A stretch of DNA of 64,000 nt from Oehlia diaphana (lineage: Eukaryota > Glomeromycota > Glomeromycetes > Glomerales > Glomeraceae): positions 40,341 to 104,340 of the forward strand of contig QZLH01000133.1 of NCBI GenBank assembly GCA_003833135.1. The letters are read 5' to 3'. Of the stretch, positions 13,401 through 24,398 are shown one piece after another (the stretch's first letter is position 1; every line of letters starts with the position of its first letter). The translations under genes were made by a program, and so were the position numbers. A model generated the notes under the pieces. It saw only the letters and a program-made list of their open reading frames with translations. It was not told the DNA's origin and made no database searches.

Positions 13401-15792
13401 TTTATAACAATTATAATAAAATAGTATTATTTAATAATAATAATTATTATCTAAATATATTAATATGAAGATAAAGCTAAAGAAATAAAATTATTCATTT
13501 CTCATGAAAAAATTGCTAAATTTGATACGGCTGCTCAGAAAAAAATTTATTTTTCAAAAAAATTTAGCTAATTACTATTTGGACTTTTTTATATATTTAA
13601 CTTCGTGATGGCATTTTGTATAGTTTTATTTTTATTAATATTTTATACCATAAATTGAGGTATAAATAATCCAAGATTAAAAAGAAAAATTTTAAAACAA
13701 TAATTTTAAAAATGATTCGAAAGAATTACAATTTTTTTTTTAAAAAAAAAAAAGACGAGAGTGTTAATAAAATAACGAATAAGTTGAAAAAATGTCAAAA
13801 ATTTATTCAAATTCGTGATGGGATTTTATATGAGTAAAAATATAATTAAGAACGATTATAAGAATGAAATTCCTAGATGATGATTGGTTAATTTAATAAA
13901 TTTCTTGTCTAAGTTACCAGGTGGAAAAAAAATTATTTTTTTATGATTATGATTGGTCAAAATTAAAATCATATGACTAAATAAATAAATTTTTTTATCT
14001 TTTTGTAAAATTTACATGACCTGCTAGTTATAAGAAATGAATAATTTTATTTACTTGGCCTAAATAATATTATAGTAATTTTAAATTTTAAAAAATTTTA
14101 AAAAAATGCAAAAATTTTTTTTTTTTAGATTATTATAAAATATAAAATTTTTTTTAAAACTTTTACAAATAAATTAATAAATATAAAAAATAATTTTATA
14201 ATAAAAAAAAATTATAATTTAATAGTAATAATTTATTATTTTATATTAAATAATTTTTAAATAAAATATAAATAAATAAATTTAATTGCTGTCTGTATAT
14301 GATTGATAAAATTTACATAGTAAAATATGCATTATATTAATTAATAAAAAAATGCCATTTGAAATTTCTGTTTCTCTAAGAAATAATAATGTTAAATATA
14401 TATATAATACCAAAAAACTTGTTGTGACTGATGCTATTACACTTCCTTTAGGATCACCTTATTTTTGATTATAATAATAAAGTTTTATTCTTATTTATAT
14501 AATTTATTTTTTTTAAAAAAAAATTTGTACTATAATTTTTAAATAAACATAAAAAATTTCCATATTTGCATTTATAAATCATCTAAAATAAAGTTTTTTT
14601 TTTATAGTAAAATTTTAATTCTTTAATTAAAGCAGTTACAGTAAAATGGATACAAAATTTTAATAGTTTAGCTAACAATAAAATTATATTCCAAATTTTA
14701 TGAAAATTGAGTCAGTAGTTATCGAGAAATTAATAATTAAGGATCGACAATTTAATATATAAGACCTAATAAATAATAATGATTTTTATATATAAATTAT
14801 TGATTCTTAATTGTTAATTTTTTAATAACTACTGATTTGATCTTTACGAAATTTGAAATATAATCTTATTTTTACCTAATTATTTAAATTTTGTACTTAT
14901 TTTTGTTGTAATCACTCTGGTAGAAAAGTTAAAAATTTGTCATTAAGAAAAAAACCTTGTATTATATTATTTATAAAGATCAATATGATAATTTTTTATA
15001 TTTATTCAAGAAATTACAATGTAAAAAATTTTGATCTAAAAAAAATTTATATAAATAAGAATAAAATTTTATTTAATATTGTTAAAGTAGAAATGTGACG
15101 CAGTAATTTTATGTAGATCATTTTGAAGATCATTTTGTAGATCCCTTGATTTTTTCGATTTTCTTGATTTTTTTGATTTATTTGATAAATCTGATAAATT
15201 TGATGATTTATTTATTTTATTAATTTTATTTTATTTATTTATTATATTTGTTTTATTTATTTTATTAAATATTCTTAATTTTTATTTTATTATAAATAGT
15301 GTTAGAATTTTATCAAGTTGAGGAGGTAGTTAGTTAGTAAATAAGAAAAGTTAATCAAATCAAGTAAATTAGTCAGAATTGTATTGTAGTTTTCGAGTTA
15401 TACGAAAAGAGTATTATTTCCAGTAGTATAATTCAAGATAGTTAATTTCACAACCAAGAGATTATCTATATTTTTCGTCATATTTAAAATCTTATATTAT
15501 TTTAATAAAACCTATTTTCTTTAACTGAATATTCAACATTATTTCATGTGATTAAATTGTAATCAACTTAAGACTCTCCTATTAAGTTAAACTTTAGTTA
15601 ACCTGTTAAAGTATTAAAGTTTTTCAGTCAGCTTTAATCGTTGACAGGATAACAATATAATAAAAATAAAGTGGTCCTAAACTTTTGGTATGGGAGTGTA
15701 TATCAGAACTTTATTATTATAGTCATATTTATATGACTTGTTTAAATGTATATTGCGGGTATTAAATTATATAATTATATAACAATATACTA
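10460..15792. other. Long gene-empty AT-rich region
   Basis: Over 5 kb with no gene I can support. It is extremely AT-rich from about 12.6 kb to 15.6 kb, with A/T runs. A TATACAGTATAT-type palindrome lies near 10728-10739. A GTGGTCCTAAACTTTTGG stretch at about 15671-15688 resembles the terminal repeat start of Tc1/mariner-like elements; no matching partner was found nearby. Around 11.8-12.6 kb the composition is slightly higher and broken open frames occur, possibly a decayed transposon, but no transposase motif was recognised. A foldback repeat inside this region is listed separately. Confidence 0.4.
14635..14912. repeat. Foldback element with roughly 125-bp imperfect inverted arms
   Basis: The left arm at about 14635-14762 and the right arm at about 14784-14912 are imperfect reverse complements across their whole length. 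Examples are left CAGTAGTTAT followed by AATTAATAATTAAG, against right CTTAATTGTTAATTT and ATAACTACTG; the outer parts pair ATGGATACAAAATTTTAAT with ATTTAAATTTTGTACTTAT. The spacer is about 20 bp. Structure and size fit a non-autonomous foldback/MITE-type element. There is no coding capacity and target duplications were not established. Confidence 0.6.
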
Positions 15793-16867
15793 TATAGTTC
15801 CGAAATTAAGCAACCTTTTTTATTATAGAGTTGCTTAATTTCAGGGTAGTTTATTTTTTTGAATAAAAATCTGAAAAATCTGAAAAATCTGAAGAAAACT
15901 GTGCATTTAAATGATCAAATAAATGATCTGTACAATATTGTGATCTATAAATCAGCCGTGCATTCTTGTTTCTCATGTTTCAGTTAAAATTCACTACACA
16001 GTATATCACAAAAAAAGAGAAGACATAATAGCACCATTAGAGAANNNNNNNNNNNNNNNNNNNNNNNNNNNNNNNNNNNNNNNNNNNNNNNNNNNNNNNN
16101 NNNNNNNNNNNNNNNNNNNNNNNNNNNNNNNNNNNNNNNNNNNNNNNNNNNNNNNNNNNNNNNNNNNNNNNNNNNNNNNNNNNNNNNNNNNNNNNNNNNN
16201 NNNNNNNNNNNNNNNNNNNNNNNNNNNNNNNNNNNNNNNNNNNNNNNNNNNNNNNNNNNNNNNNNNNNNNNNNNNNNNNNNNNNNNNNNNNNNNNNNNNN
16301 NNNNNNNNNNNNNNNNNNNNNNNNNNNNNNNNNNNNNNNNNNNNNNNNNNNNNNNNNNNNNNNNNNNNNNNNNNNNNNNNNNNNNNNNNNNNNNNNNNNN
16401 NNNNNNNNNNNNNNNNNNNNNNNNNNNNNNNNNNNNNNNNNNNNNNNNNNNNNNNNNNNNNNNNNNNNNNNNNNNNNNNNNNNNNNNNNNNNNNNNNNNN
16501 NNNNNNNNNNNNNNNNNNNNNNNNNNNNNNNNNNNNNNNNNNNNNNNNNNNNNNNNNNNNNNNNNNNNNNNNNNNNNNNNNNNNNNNNNNNNNNNNNNNN
16601 NNCACAAAAAAAGAGAAGACATAATAGCACCATTAGAGAAAGAGTTGTTAAGAGTTACTGTAATTTGGAACAATTTGCATAATTAATGTTTATAATACTT
16701 AATAAAATTGTCCATCATTTGAAATGTTAAGTGATTTTAGCAATATTAAATGTTTCTTTATTACGTTTATTGACTTTTATTACAGAAGTTCGTGAGTTGC
16801 TTATTTTTAGAACTATAATAATTGGAAGGTTGCTTATTTTCGGGGGTTGCTTAATTTCAGAACTATA
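15793..16867. mobile_element. MITE-like element with 23-bp terminal inverted repeats, interrupted by an N gap
   Basis: The left end TATAGTTCCGAAATTAAGCA (start of the 23-bp repeat at 15793-15815) is the inverted match, 22 of 23 bases, of the right end at 16845-16867 (GGTTGCTTAATTTCAGAACT...). Subterminal copies of the same GTTGCTTAATTT core occur at about 15829-15842, 16796-16817 and 16828-16840. The interior holds a short ATCTGAAAA triplication at about 15867-15893. If the N gap is an overlap rather than missing sequence (see findings), the element is only about 480 bp, a typical MITE size. No transposase is present. Confidence 0.55.
16045..16602. other. Assembly gap (558 N)
   Basis: The run of N is bounded on both sides by the same 38-bp sequence (16007-16044 and 16603-16640, beginning CACAAAAAAAGAGAAGACAT and ending ATTAGAGAA). 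The contig ends therefore overlap exactly, so the gap length is probably an artefact of scaffolding. Confidence 0.95.
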
Positions 16868-18480
16868 TGGTAATTGCATTTTATTTGATATAAAAATGAT
16901 CAATATGACATATATATAAATATTACATCGTATTTATTATATAAATTCTATCAATCACATGCAAATTGGCAATTAACTTTAAAATTTATTATATAAGTAA
17001 AGTGAGTAGATGACATAAAGTTAAAAAATTGGTTCTCATATTCTAGCTGGATCATCATAACGGAAATCTTAAATTTTTATTTTTTTTTTATTAACCAATC
17101 AAATCACTCTAAACTATATCACATAATAAATTAAATATTGTAATTCTACCTGTTAAATGCCTAACATTTAATGAACAATAAAAAAATTTTTTTAAAAAAA
17201 TCACAATTAAACATGAGAAACAAAACTTGTAATTAACTTGATATATAAAATCTGTTGATAACTTTTTATTGAATTAACTATATTATGTAAATGTTACATT
17301 TGTACTATATGATTAAATGAAAAAAAATTTTATTCTAAAAATAAATAACGAGTTAAATTAAAATAAATTTTGATATAAGAACTAATTTTTTAACTTTATA
17401 TCGCTTAATTATAATAAATCAAATCTTTAATAAATTAGATTTGGTATTATTTTAGTTTTTTTTTTTAAACCAAATTTATTATATTAAACCAATTAAATTT
17501 TATTAGTAAAATTGTAATATTTTATAAAATTGAATTTTAAAATCTTAATATATTGATTTTTTTTAAATTTAATATTAATATATTTTTTTAAAAAATATGG
17601 TTTTCTTTCATATTTGCAATATGTTGTACTTCTTTTTTTAGTGATTTTTATATATTAATTATATTGATCATTTTGATTACATGACTTTATTAAGATTTTC
17701 TATTTTTTAAAAAAATCTTGATATAAGTAAGACTTTATACATTTACTATATACTATAAAAAATTTTATATTATACATATTTTTGACTATTCTGTAAATTC
17801 TCTTAATATATTAAAAATAATTTAGAAAGTAATGTAAATTTGCCAGTACTAAGATACCTGATATTTTAGTCTCTATAGTTTATACATTCTCACTATTAAG
17901 TTTTCATATTTTCTTACATTATCTTATTAAATGTTTATTATCTGAATTTTCTTTAGAACTTGTAAAAAGAAGTAAATCTCTCTTACATTATTTATAAATT
18001 GGTGAACAATATTGGTAATAATAAGTTTGTTGATCTTACTTATTAGCTTATATTTAAAATCTAATAATAGTATTAGTTCAAGAGAAATTACTACTATTTT
18101 TCATTAAGTATATTGAGTATGACATAGGTAATATTTATTTTAAATATTTAATTACCCTGAACTTTGTGAATATTTCAGATTATGATGCTAGGTAATTACC
18201 AGCTCAGAAGTATACACTTCTATGTAACAAATACCATATATTGTGAGTTACAGTAACTTGCAAATTTTGGAGATTTGGCCAATTATGTGAATTTTTACTG
18301 ATAAAATAATTAGGTATTGTTATATGTCACACTTATGATGTTTATTAGATTATTTAAATAATATAAAGAATGTGATTTTGTCAGTCTGTTGTTCTTTCAT
18401 ATATACCACTATCACCAACTTTTTCACGAGTATATCCTTACTGAGTCCAGTCTGATGATCTTTTTGAATCCAATCTATAG
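16868..18480. other. AT-rich intergenic DNA
   Basis: No gene, RNA gene or clear repeat recognised apart from homopolymers and short A/T palindromes. Confidence 0.5.
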
Positions 18481-18721
18481 TTGGGTGCCGAAACTCTTCA
18501 TATGCCAAAACTTATTGTCCATATACTGAAAATAGTTCAGCTTTTAGTTTTATAGTTGCCAAATCTGAAAACCTAAACCCATTGCTAATATCCTAAGCCA
18601 TTTCCAAAATCCTAATTTTACTGAAAATTTAACCTAAATCTAGATTTAGTAATGGTCTAATAGTTTGGGATTTCGGCAATAGTTTCGGCAATTGCATATG
18701 TCGAAATATTTCGGCACCCAA
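18481..18721. mobile_element. 241-bp MITE-like element
   Basis: It begins with TTGGGTGCCGAAA and ends with the exact reverse complement TTTCGGCACCCAA. Beyond this perfect 13-bp core the ends stay similar (left CTTCATATGCC, right GCATATGTCGAAATA). Inside are repeats of TTTCGGCAA. No open frame. The short length and terminal inverted repeats suggest a non-autonomous DNA transposon; flanking target duplication is ambiguous (AATCCAATC occurs just outside both ends). Confidence 0.6.
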
Positions 18722-18977
18722 ATATAATCCAATCATGTCAGTTTTTAGCACAGTCATGTGAATTTTGATGCAGACCAAATTTAAACTTTGATTGGCAGTT
18801 AATTGTGCTAAGTCCTATGATGTTGATCAATCAGACTTGAACTAAATTTATCACGACTGATCTACATTTTTTGTATTTAATAATTTACAATTATAGTAGT
18901 CTTAGTCTTTAATATTATTATAAAATATAACATTAATATTAATATTAACACATAAATCACGCAGACAGGCTCAAGCT

Positions 18978-20254
18978 ATGAAGGTGGAAAATAGTGGTGA
19001 TCACCTTGACGATTAGTTGAAGAATCTCAATGACAGTAACGAGCTGTCAGCAATAAACGAAATTGGAGACTACTGGACCGAGAAACCACCCAAGAATATT
19101 CACGTCTTAGTCGAACCACCTGCCGCGAACAGGAATTACTTGACCGCGTCTCAGTTTTGGAGAAATCGCTCAGCAAGTCTGTTTATGGTATGTATTTTTA
19201 TCCTCCGATCCTCCAGCCTGACCTGAGGTTGCTGAAATATTCAGGGCACGAGACTAACCTGTTGTTGCATTACAACGTTCGATATCGTCGTTAGCCCGAA
19301 ACGAACTAGGGGTTTCAACTGGACAGTGGATATCGATGACGCGACTCTTGATGGCCCCAAAGAATACATACGTGAAATGGAGAAACCGCTGGCACTTGAA
19401 AATAATGGAGCAGTTCTAAACTCATAAGTAGTGGTGAGAGATATTCACCTCGGAACGATCAAGACCTCTGCAAAATGCTCTAGCTATTCGTATCAAACAA
19501 CAGCTTCTATTCATTGAGACGCAATCGAAGCCCTTCAACGAATGGACCTTCCCGAAAGTGTGCGAACTCTACGGTCTTTGCGATGATCCGAATCCTAGTA
19601 CTGACGTGTTCCCTCTTTTTTCGTATGGTTCTGCTAACCTGAGTAGTGACAAGTCTAAAGCCGTGGTTAAGCATCTAATGGCCGAATTAAAACTGCGACA
19701 AGATGTTACTCCTCTCGACAGGGCGTATGAGGCGACGAAGACCATTTATTCTTACTGTTACCTAGCAAGCGCGGTTTCCTTTTACAAAGATAATTTCAAG
19801 CTCATACCGGAGAAGCTTGTCGAGGGACGAAATGGGCAAGGAAATCTTGATTATGCAGTAGAATGTCGTTCGACTGGCGGGACCCTTGGTGTGATCTAAG
19901 TTAAGAAAGAAATTTTATGAAGGGGCTCGCCCAGGCGACCGTACAGATGGAGTCAACCTTGACACGTTAACGCAAAGCCGATGAAATCAACAATGGGCAG
20001 GATGTGGATAGAGTGTTTGAGATCGTTACCGATGCGTCCGAATGGTACTTTATGGAATGTTCGCTAGATCACGAGGGGAAGCCAACGTTTAAGCTATCGG
20101 AAAAAGTGACCGTTGTGTACAAAGACGAGAATTTGCAAGATAAGGTGGAAAAGGTCCTCGGTCATATTGTTAGGTTGTTGGAGGAGTCGCAAAAGCCGAT
20201 GAAAGCTTCTCAAAGTGGTGAGGGGTCTCGGGAAATAAAAAGGTCAAATCATTG
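18978..20254 (+). pseudogene. Decayed Crinkler-like (CRN) effector-type gene
   Basis: A GC-richer block with recognisable but broken CRN architecture. The first part, from ATG 18978, has an in-frame TAG at 19014-19016 and continues with KPPKNIHVLVEPP, the usual end of the CRN N-terminal header domain. The middle shows frame changes between about 19200 and 19560. The C-terminal part (19558-20254) is a good match to the CRN domain with a PD-(D/E)xK-like core (GNLDYAVECRSTG), interrupted by a TAA at 19897-19899 at the position where the acidic catalytic residue is expected. A further shift and a TAA follow at about 19915-19970, then an intact run to 20254 (DASEWYFMECSLDHEG). At least three disabling lesions make this a pseudogene. 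CRN proteins are abundant in Rhizophagus and oomycetes (established knowledge). Confidence 0.75.
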
Positions 20255-21124
20255 AACAAAATCACAGAAGTAAAACGAGTGAGTTAGTGTAGATAAACAT
20301 AGCGTAGCAGGCCAGTCGTTAGAATTATGTATCACGGGCGCCGACCCGATTTGTATTTATTTTTTTTTCCTATATTAATAAAAAAAGCGCGCGTGTTTTA
20401 TAAAGCATAAATGTATGTCTGCCGGCCCTAGTGGCAGTGTTACGTAATGTTTGATTCGAGCAGGTTCGGAGGGTGACCAACGCTGGAGATGAACACGCAT
20501 GCCACAATATGTTTATCAGTTAACAGTAACGCCATTCACTTCATACAGAATATAACGGTTAAACCATGGCCGTTCGGGCGGACTTTATTAAATCAAAAAC
20601 TGAGTTCCTGAACTCGGTTCACTTTACATTCACGTGACATGCTACACTATATTTTTTGAAACCTGGCTAACTACATAATCAATTTTATCCCAGCTTAATT
20701 TCGCTAAGCTCAAAACAGAATATGATCTTACTCATTGAATCTTGTCAGAACCTATACAACGAAACAGATCATAAATTTTTCGCGCCTGCTCTGTTTTCTT
20801 CCAGAGCGTAGTTTTCGTTATCTCCTTCGGAAAATTTCAGAATCTTGCATTTCAGAATGTTGTAATGTATGTAAATCATATTGGCGGAATTCCTACCAAC
20901 AATAACGCAACCAATCTCGAATGGTGTACACAGAAAGAAACACTCAACACGCCGTACGTCTTGGACTTGGATACCTGCTGTCAAGCAGATTTTTGTTGAT
21001 GGATCTTTCCGAGAATTTCCATCCTTAGCAGAAAGCATAACGTGTTACTGGAATTACGCTAGAGGATATCCGTTTGGGAGTACGTGACAGTCGTGACACG
21101 GTAAAATTTTCAGACCGCAAAAAT
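20255..21124. other. Mixed-composition intergenic region
   Basis: GC-richer than the surrounding DNA. It contains a CACGTG at 20631-20636 and two overlapping open frames (20769-21038 minus, 20881-21087 plus); neither has convincing protein character or splice context. Possibly an upstream region plus relic of the neighbouring gene. Confidence 0.35.
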
Positions 21125-21141
21125 CACGTGTCTATATAAAA
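21125..21141 (+). promoter_or_regulatory. Candidate core promoter: E-box plus TATA
   Basis: CACGTG (21125-21130) is followed directly by a TATA-box-like CTATATAAAA (21132-21141), about 80 bp before the ATG at 21219. A second TATATAAA lies at about 21156-21163. Position and order suit a eukaryotic core promoter; no transcription start data are available. Confidence 0.5.
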
Positions 21142-21218
21142 AGTTCGCGATCTTGTATATAAAGGTAACGCTGTCAGCGTTTCTCTTGTTTTCTCACGAC
21201 TGCACCTTGGAACAGAAA

Positions 21219-22097
21219 ATGAGTGTCTCAACAGAAGGTTCAGAAGAAATGTTCGTTCAAGTGACCCGAGAGACCAGACAGGCCTCTAAAATTAACCAAG
21301 TATTTAAGTGATGCTTAAGACTGTTTTAAAATAGCAAAGAAGTATAGCTAACGACTACATGCACGAAAATTGATGAAATACTTTTGCAAAATCGAAATCA
21401 AAACCTTATCAAGATTCCTCTTCCTGAACTAGATGAATGTAATGTATATGTACAAGAGGCGATATTTGATAAATACGATGCTGAAATGATTGAGAAGGAC
21501 TTATTCATCAAAGTAAGTTTTATTTCAAGTTAAATATCATTGATTTGAATCTGGCCACTTTCTATATATTGACGGAGGGCATAAAACAGAAATCCAAGCC
21601 AATTTGACGTTTTCAGGCAAGGTACATAATCGAATTTGGTACGTAGCACCAGGGACATCGTGTATGATGATGGGAAACAAATATAAGCCAGATGTTGGCA
21701 TCTGGTTTATTAGGCCAACTCATGCGCAATTGCATAAACCATTCGTCAACGCATGTCCTCCGCCTGACATTTATATTGAGGTAATTTATTAATAAGTTCT
21801 TGCAGAATTGCAAATGGCTTTGCTCATCAGATCTAAATTTGACAGGTGTTTTATAATCGCGATCCCGATCGTGGATTCGCGCTTGAAAAACTTGCTGTGA
21901 TTCAGCAAAATAATCTTGGGATAGAGTTTATTGGAATCGCATTGCCCGATGGCCAAGCTCCTTTCCATCAAAATCTGAATCCCGGAGTAGCATCGGTCCC
22001 TTCTACTCCTGTAAATCCTCCAAATGTTAGACCCCCTCGTGCGCCCTATTTTGTTTACTGGAATGGTACCAATTTGGTTTACTATAAAATTGATTGA
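21219..22097 (+). CDS. Small multi-exon protein, possibly Uma2/DUF820-like nuclease fold
   Basis: Proposed exons: 21219-21299, 21348-21512, a third ending at 21780, and 21846-22097 (GAG|GT...AG|GTG joins IEV to FYNRDPDRGF). The coding character is clear: IDEILLQNRNQNL, CNVYVQEAIFDKYDAEMIE, then YIDGGHKTEIQANLTFSG, RIWYVAPGTSCMMMG, NKYKPDVGIWFIRPT, PPPDIYIEVFYNRD, and a C-terminus PYFVYWNGTNLVYYKID. The KPDV...IEV pair, with a preceding conserved Gly-rich segment, resembles the PD-(D/E)xK pattern of Uma2/DUF820 proteins, annotated as putative restriction-endonuclease-like in many genomes; this assignment is tentative. The start of exon 3 is unresolved. The frame of YIDGG is open back to 21544, but no AG acceptor gives phase 0 with the exon 2 donor (GTAAGT at 21513). 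There may be an indel or a lost splice site. Confidence 0.5.
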
Positions 22098-24398
22098 AAC
22101 GAACATTTGGTGTTACTATGTGGATGGACAATGGAGCTAAATATTGTACTTGATACGATTTCTATGCCATGATCTCATGAATGAAAGTTATTATGGTGTG
22201 CATGAACATGATTATGAAGATTTAAAATAATTGTATTTTTTCATAAATCTCTTGTAGATGAATAGACAATAGATTATTATACATTGCAAGTTATACAAAA
22301 TAAAAATTCTATGCATATGCGTGCTTGTAAATTCTGCAGAACGAATGATCCCTATTATTATTATTCCCATTTTATATACAATTTATTATAGAAACTAGAG
22401 TGGCGTCAGGAATCAAGTTGGCACGCCTTTTAATATTTTTTCAGTTAATATGTATTTATCGTGAGTTGGGTATTTATGTTTTTGTTTGTAATAATATAAA
22501 ATATGGCCGCTATGATCATCATTTTTTGAAGAATCGCGTTTTTTTTAATTTTCTTAAAAAATATATATATACAGTATATTACCATATTACCCGCCATCCA
22601 TAGAGTAGTTAACTGCAAATCTAATACTTGAAGTTTGAAGCTTAAAGCTTATGCTTAAGCCTACACTTAAGTATATGCTTTAAGCTTTAAACTTAATATA
22701 AAAATGCTGGAAAAGTTTTATAGTTAGTATAATTAATAAATTTATTAAAATTGCTATAATTAAAGCTAGACATTATACAGACTTTTCAGCATTCTTATCT
22801 CCAAACTAATAAAAAAACCCATTAATTTATTATATTCGGCTGGTATATGATTACATAAATCTGTCAATATATATACACATATGCAATTTTCATTCCAGTA
22901 TTGCATTAATTCTCCTTTTTTATAAATCATATTGATTAACATATCTTATAATTCTAATGCAGATAAACATTTCAGATGATTAATCAGGTTATACCTGCAC
23001 CAAGGTTTTTTCTTTCTAGTATCGAATAGGTGACAAGTTTATTGAAAAAGAAATTGTTATTTAAATATCTTAATCTTCTCATCAATATTAGCAGCCAACT
23101 GGATGCCTGCTAAAATTATGTAATTTGGATAAATAATGTTTGCTAAAATTTCTGGAAAATAATATCTCTGTCAATAGAAAATTCATAGTGCATGTTCTGG
23201 TATTTTTAAGCATATACTGAAGTGATGATTGGACTTATCATTGGTGAAATTTTTCTTTTATTTCTTCTATCACAACAATAATACCTTTATCTTTGTAATA
23301 TCTGCCATCATTATATGTATCATCATCTTCACATTAATTCCCTTTATCATGCTATACTCTATCCTCTTTGACTTGGAATCTACCTGCAGAATTAGAGACA
23401 TAAGTTAATGGAATAGATACAATTGTAACACTTATCTTAGCAGCTTAGCTATAATTTTATTTTATATACAACTAATCTTATATTGTATTTAATTAATAAT
23501 ATTAATATAAACTTTGATTTATATTAATTTTTATAGTTAATTAATTTAAAAATAAATTATACGAATTTAAGAAATATTTTGGAAAATTTGGAAAAAAATG
23601 TAAATATTATTTTATAAATCTAAAAGTAAAGAATATTAATTTTTATGTTTAAATTAAATTATTATTAGTATTATTTATATTATTATTTTATTTTTTTAAT
23701 GTATACATTAGTTGGTTTTTTTTGATGTAATTGAATAAATTATATTATATATACATAAATAAAAGAAGTTGTTAAATATAGATTTTATGAATTAGATTTA
23801 TTAAAAGTTTGACAATTGCCTAAAAAATAATGTAGAACTGAGATGATTGTTAAGAGTATTATATATTTCAAAGAAAAAAGCAGGTAACTAATTGGATAAC
23901 TTTGATAAATAACTACCAAGTAGTAAGAATACTACACATAAATTTTCGGTAATGCAAAATAAGTGAAATATGTTAAAGTCAGCATATATTGGATGGGAAT
24001 CCAAATGATGGCCTATCCAGTAGAATTTAAAGAACCAAAACTAAACTCTTTTAGATTAGTATCAGCTAACAGCTGACGTGCATCAGGTGATAGTGATGTC
24101 GGCCAAAAAACACTTAAGGCGTTATAATATTGGGCAATATTGGGCCGATAATGTAGGCCGGCAATCGACATCTGACGCATGACAGAATCATAATCAGTCA
24201 GGAAAATGAAATACAATTATAATCTACTATAGTTAAAATTTTGTTCTCTCTATATATTTTTATCAAGTTACAATAAAATTTAATAAATTTAATAAATAAA
24301 TATTTAATATAATATTATAACTCAAAAACAATGTCCATTTCTATCCTATTATGTGCAATTGAAATAATGTATATATATATATAATTATATTATTTTGA
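22098..24398. other. Intergenic DNA with hairpins and a short relic
   Basis: AT-rich. Two inverted repeats at 22631-22793 are listed separately. At 24013-24216 (-) a GC-richer 67-codon open frame ends in TG|TAG-like context and contains YDSVMRQMSIAGLHYRPN and ALSVFWPTSLSPDARQLL; the composition suggests a fragment of a former gene or transposon, family unknown. Nothing else supported. Confidence 0.4.
22631..22793. repeat. Two adjacent hairpin-forming inverted repeats
   Basis: First pair: AAGTTTGAAGCTTAAAGC (22631-22648) against GCTTTAAGCTTTAAACTT (22677-22694), 17 of 18 pairing, with CTTAAG inner symmetry. Second pair: AATGCTGGAAAAGT (about 22703-22716) against ACTTTTCAGCATT (22781-22793), with one bulge. 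They could be ends of a small foldback element or a structured transcript; no coding capacity. Confidence 0.5.

Noticed and set aside
15671..15688. Tc1/mariner terminal-repeat-like GTGGTCCTAAACTTTTGG
   Set aside because: No inverted partner or transposase relic found within reach, so it was kept only as a note.
15984..16673. Minus-strand open frames across the N run
   Set aside because: They are open only because N is not read as a stop; flanking codons show no protein character.
21613..22106. Minus-strand open frames over the Uma2-like gene
   Set aside because: They lie antisense to exons with clear protein character and good splice sites.
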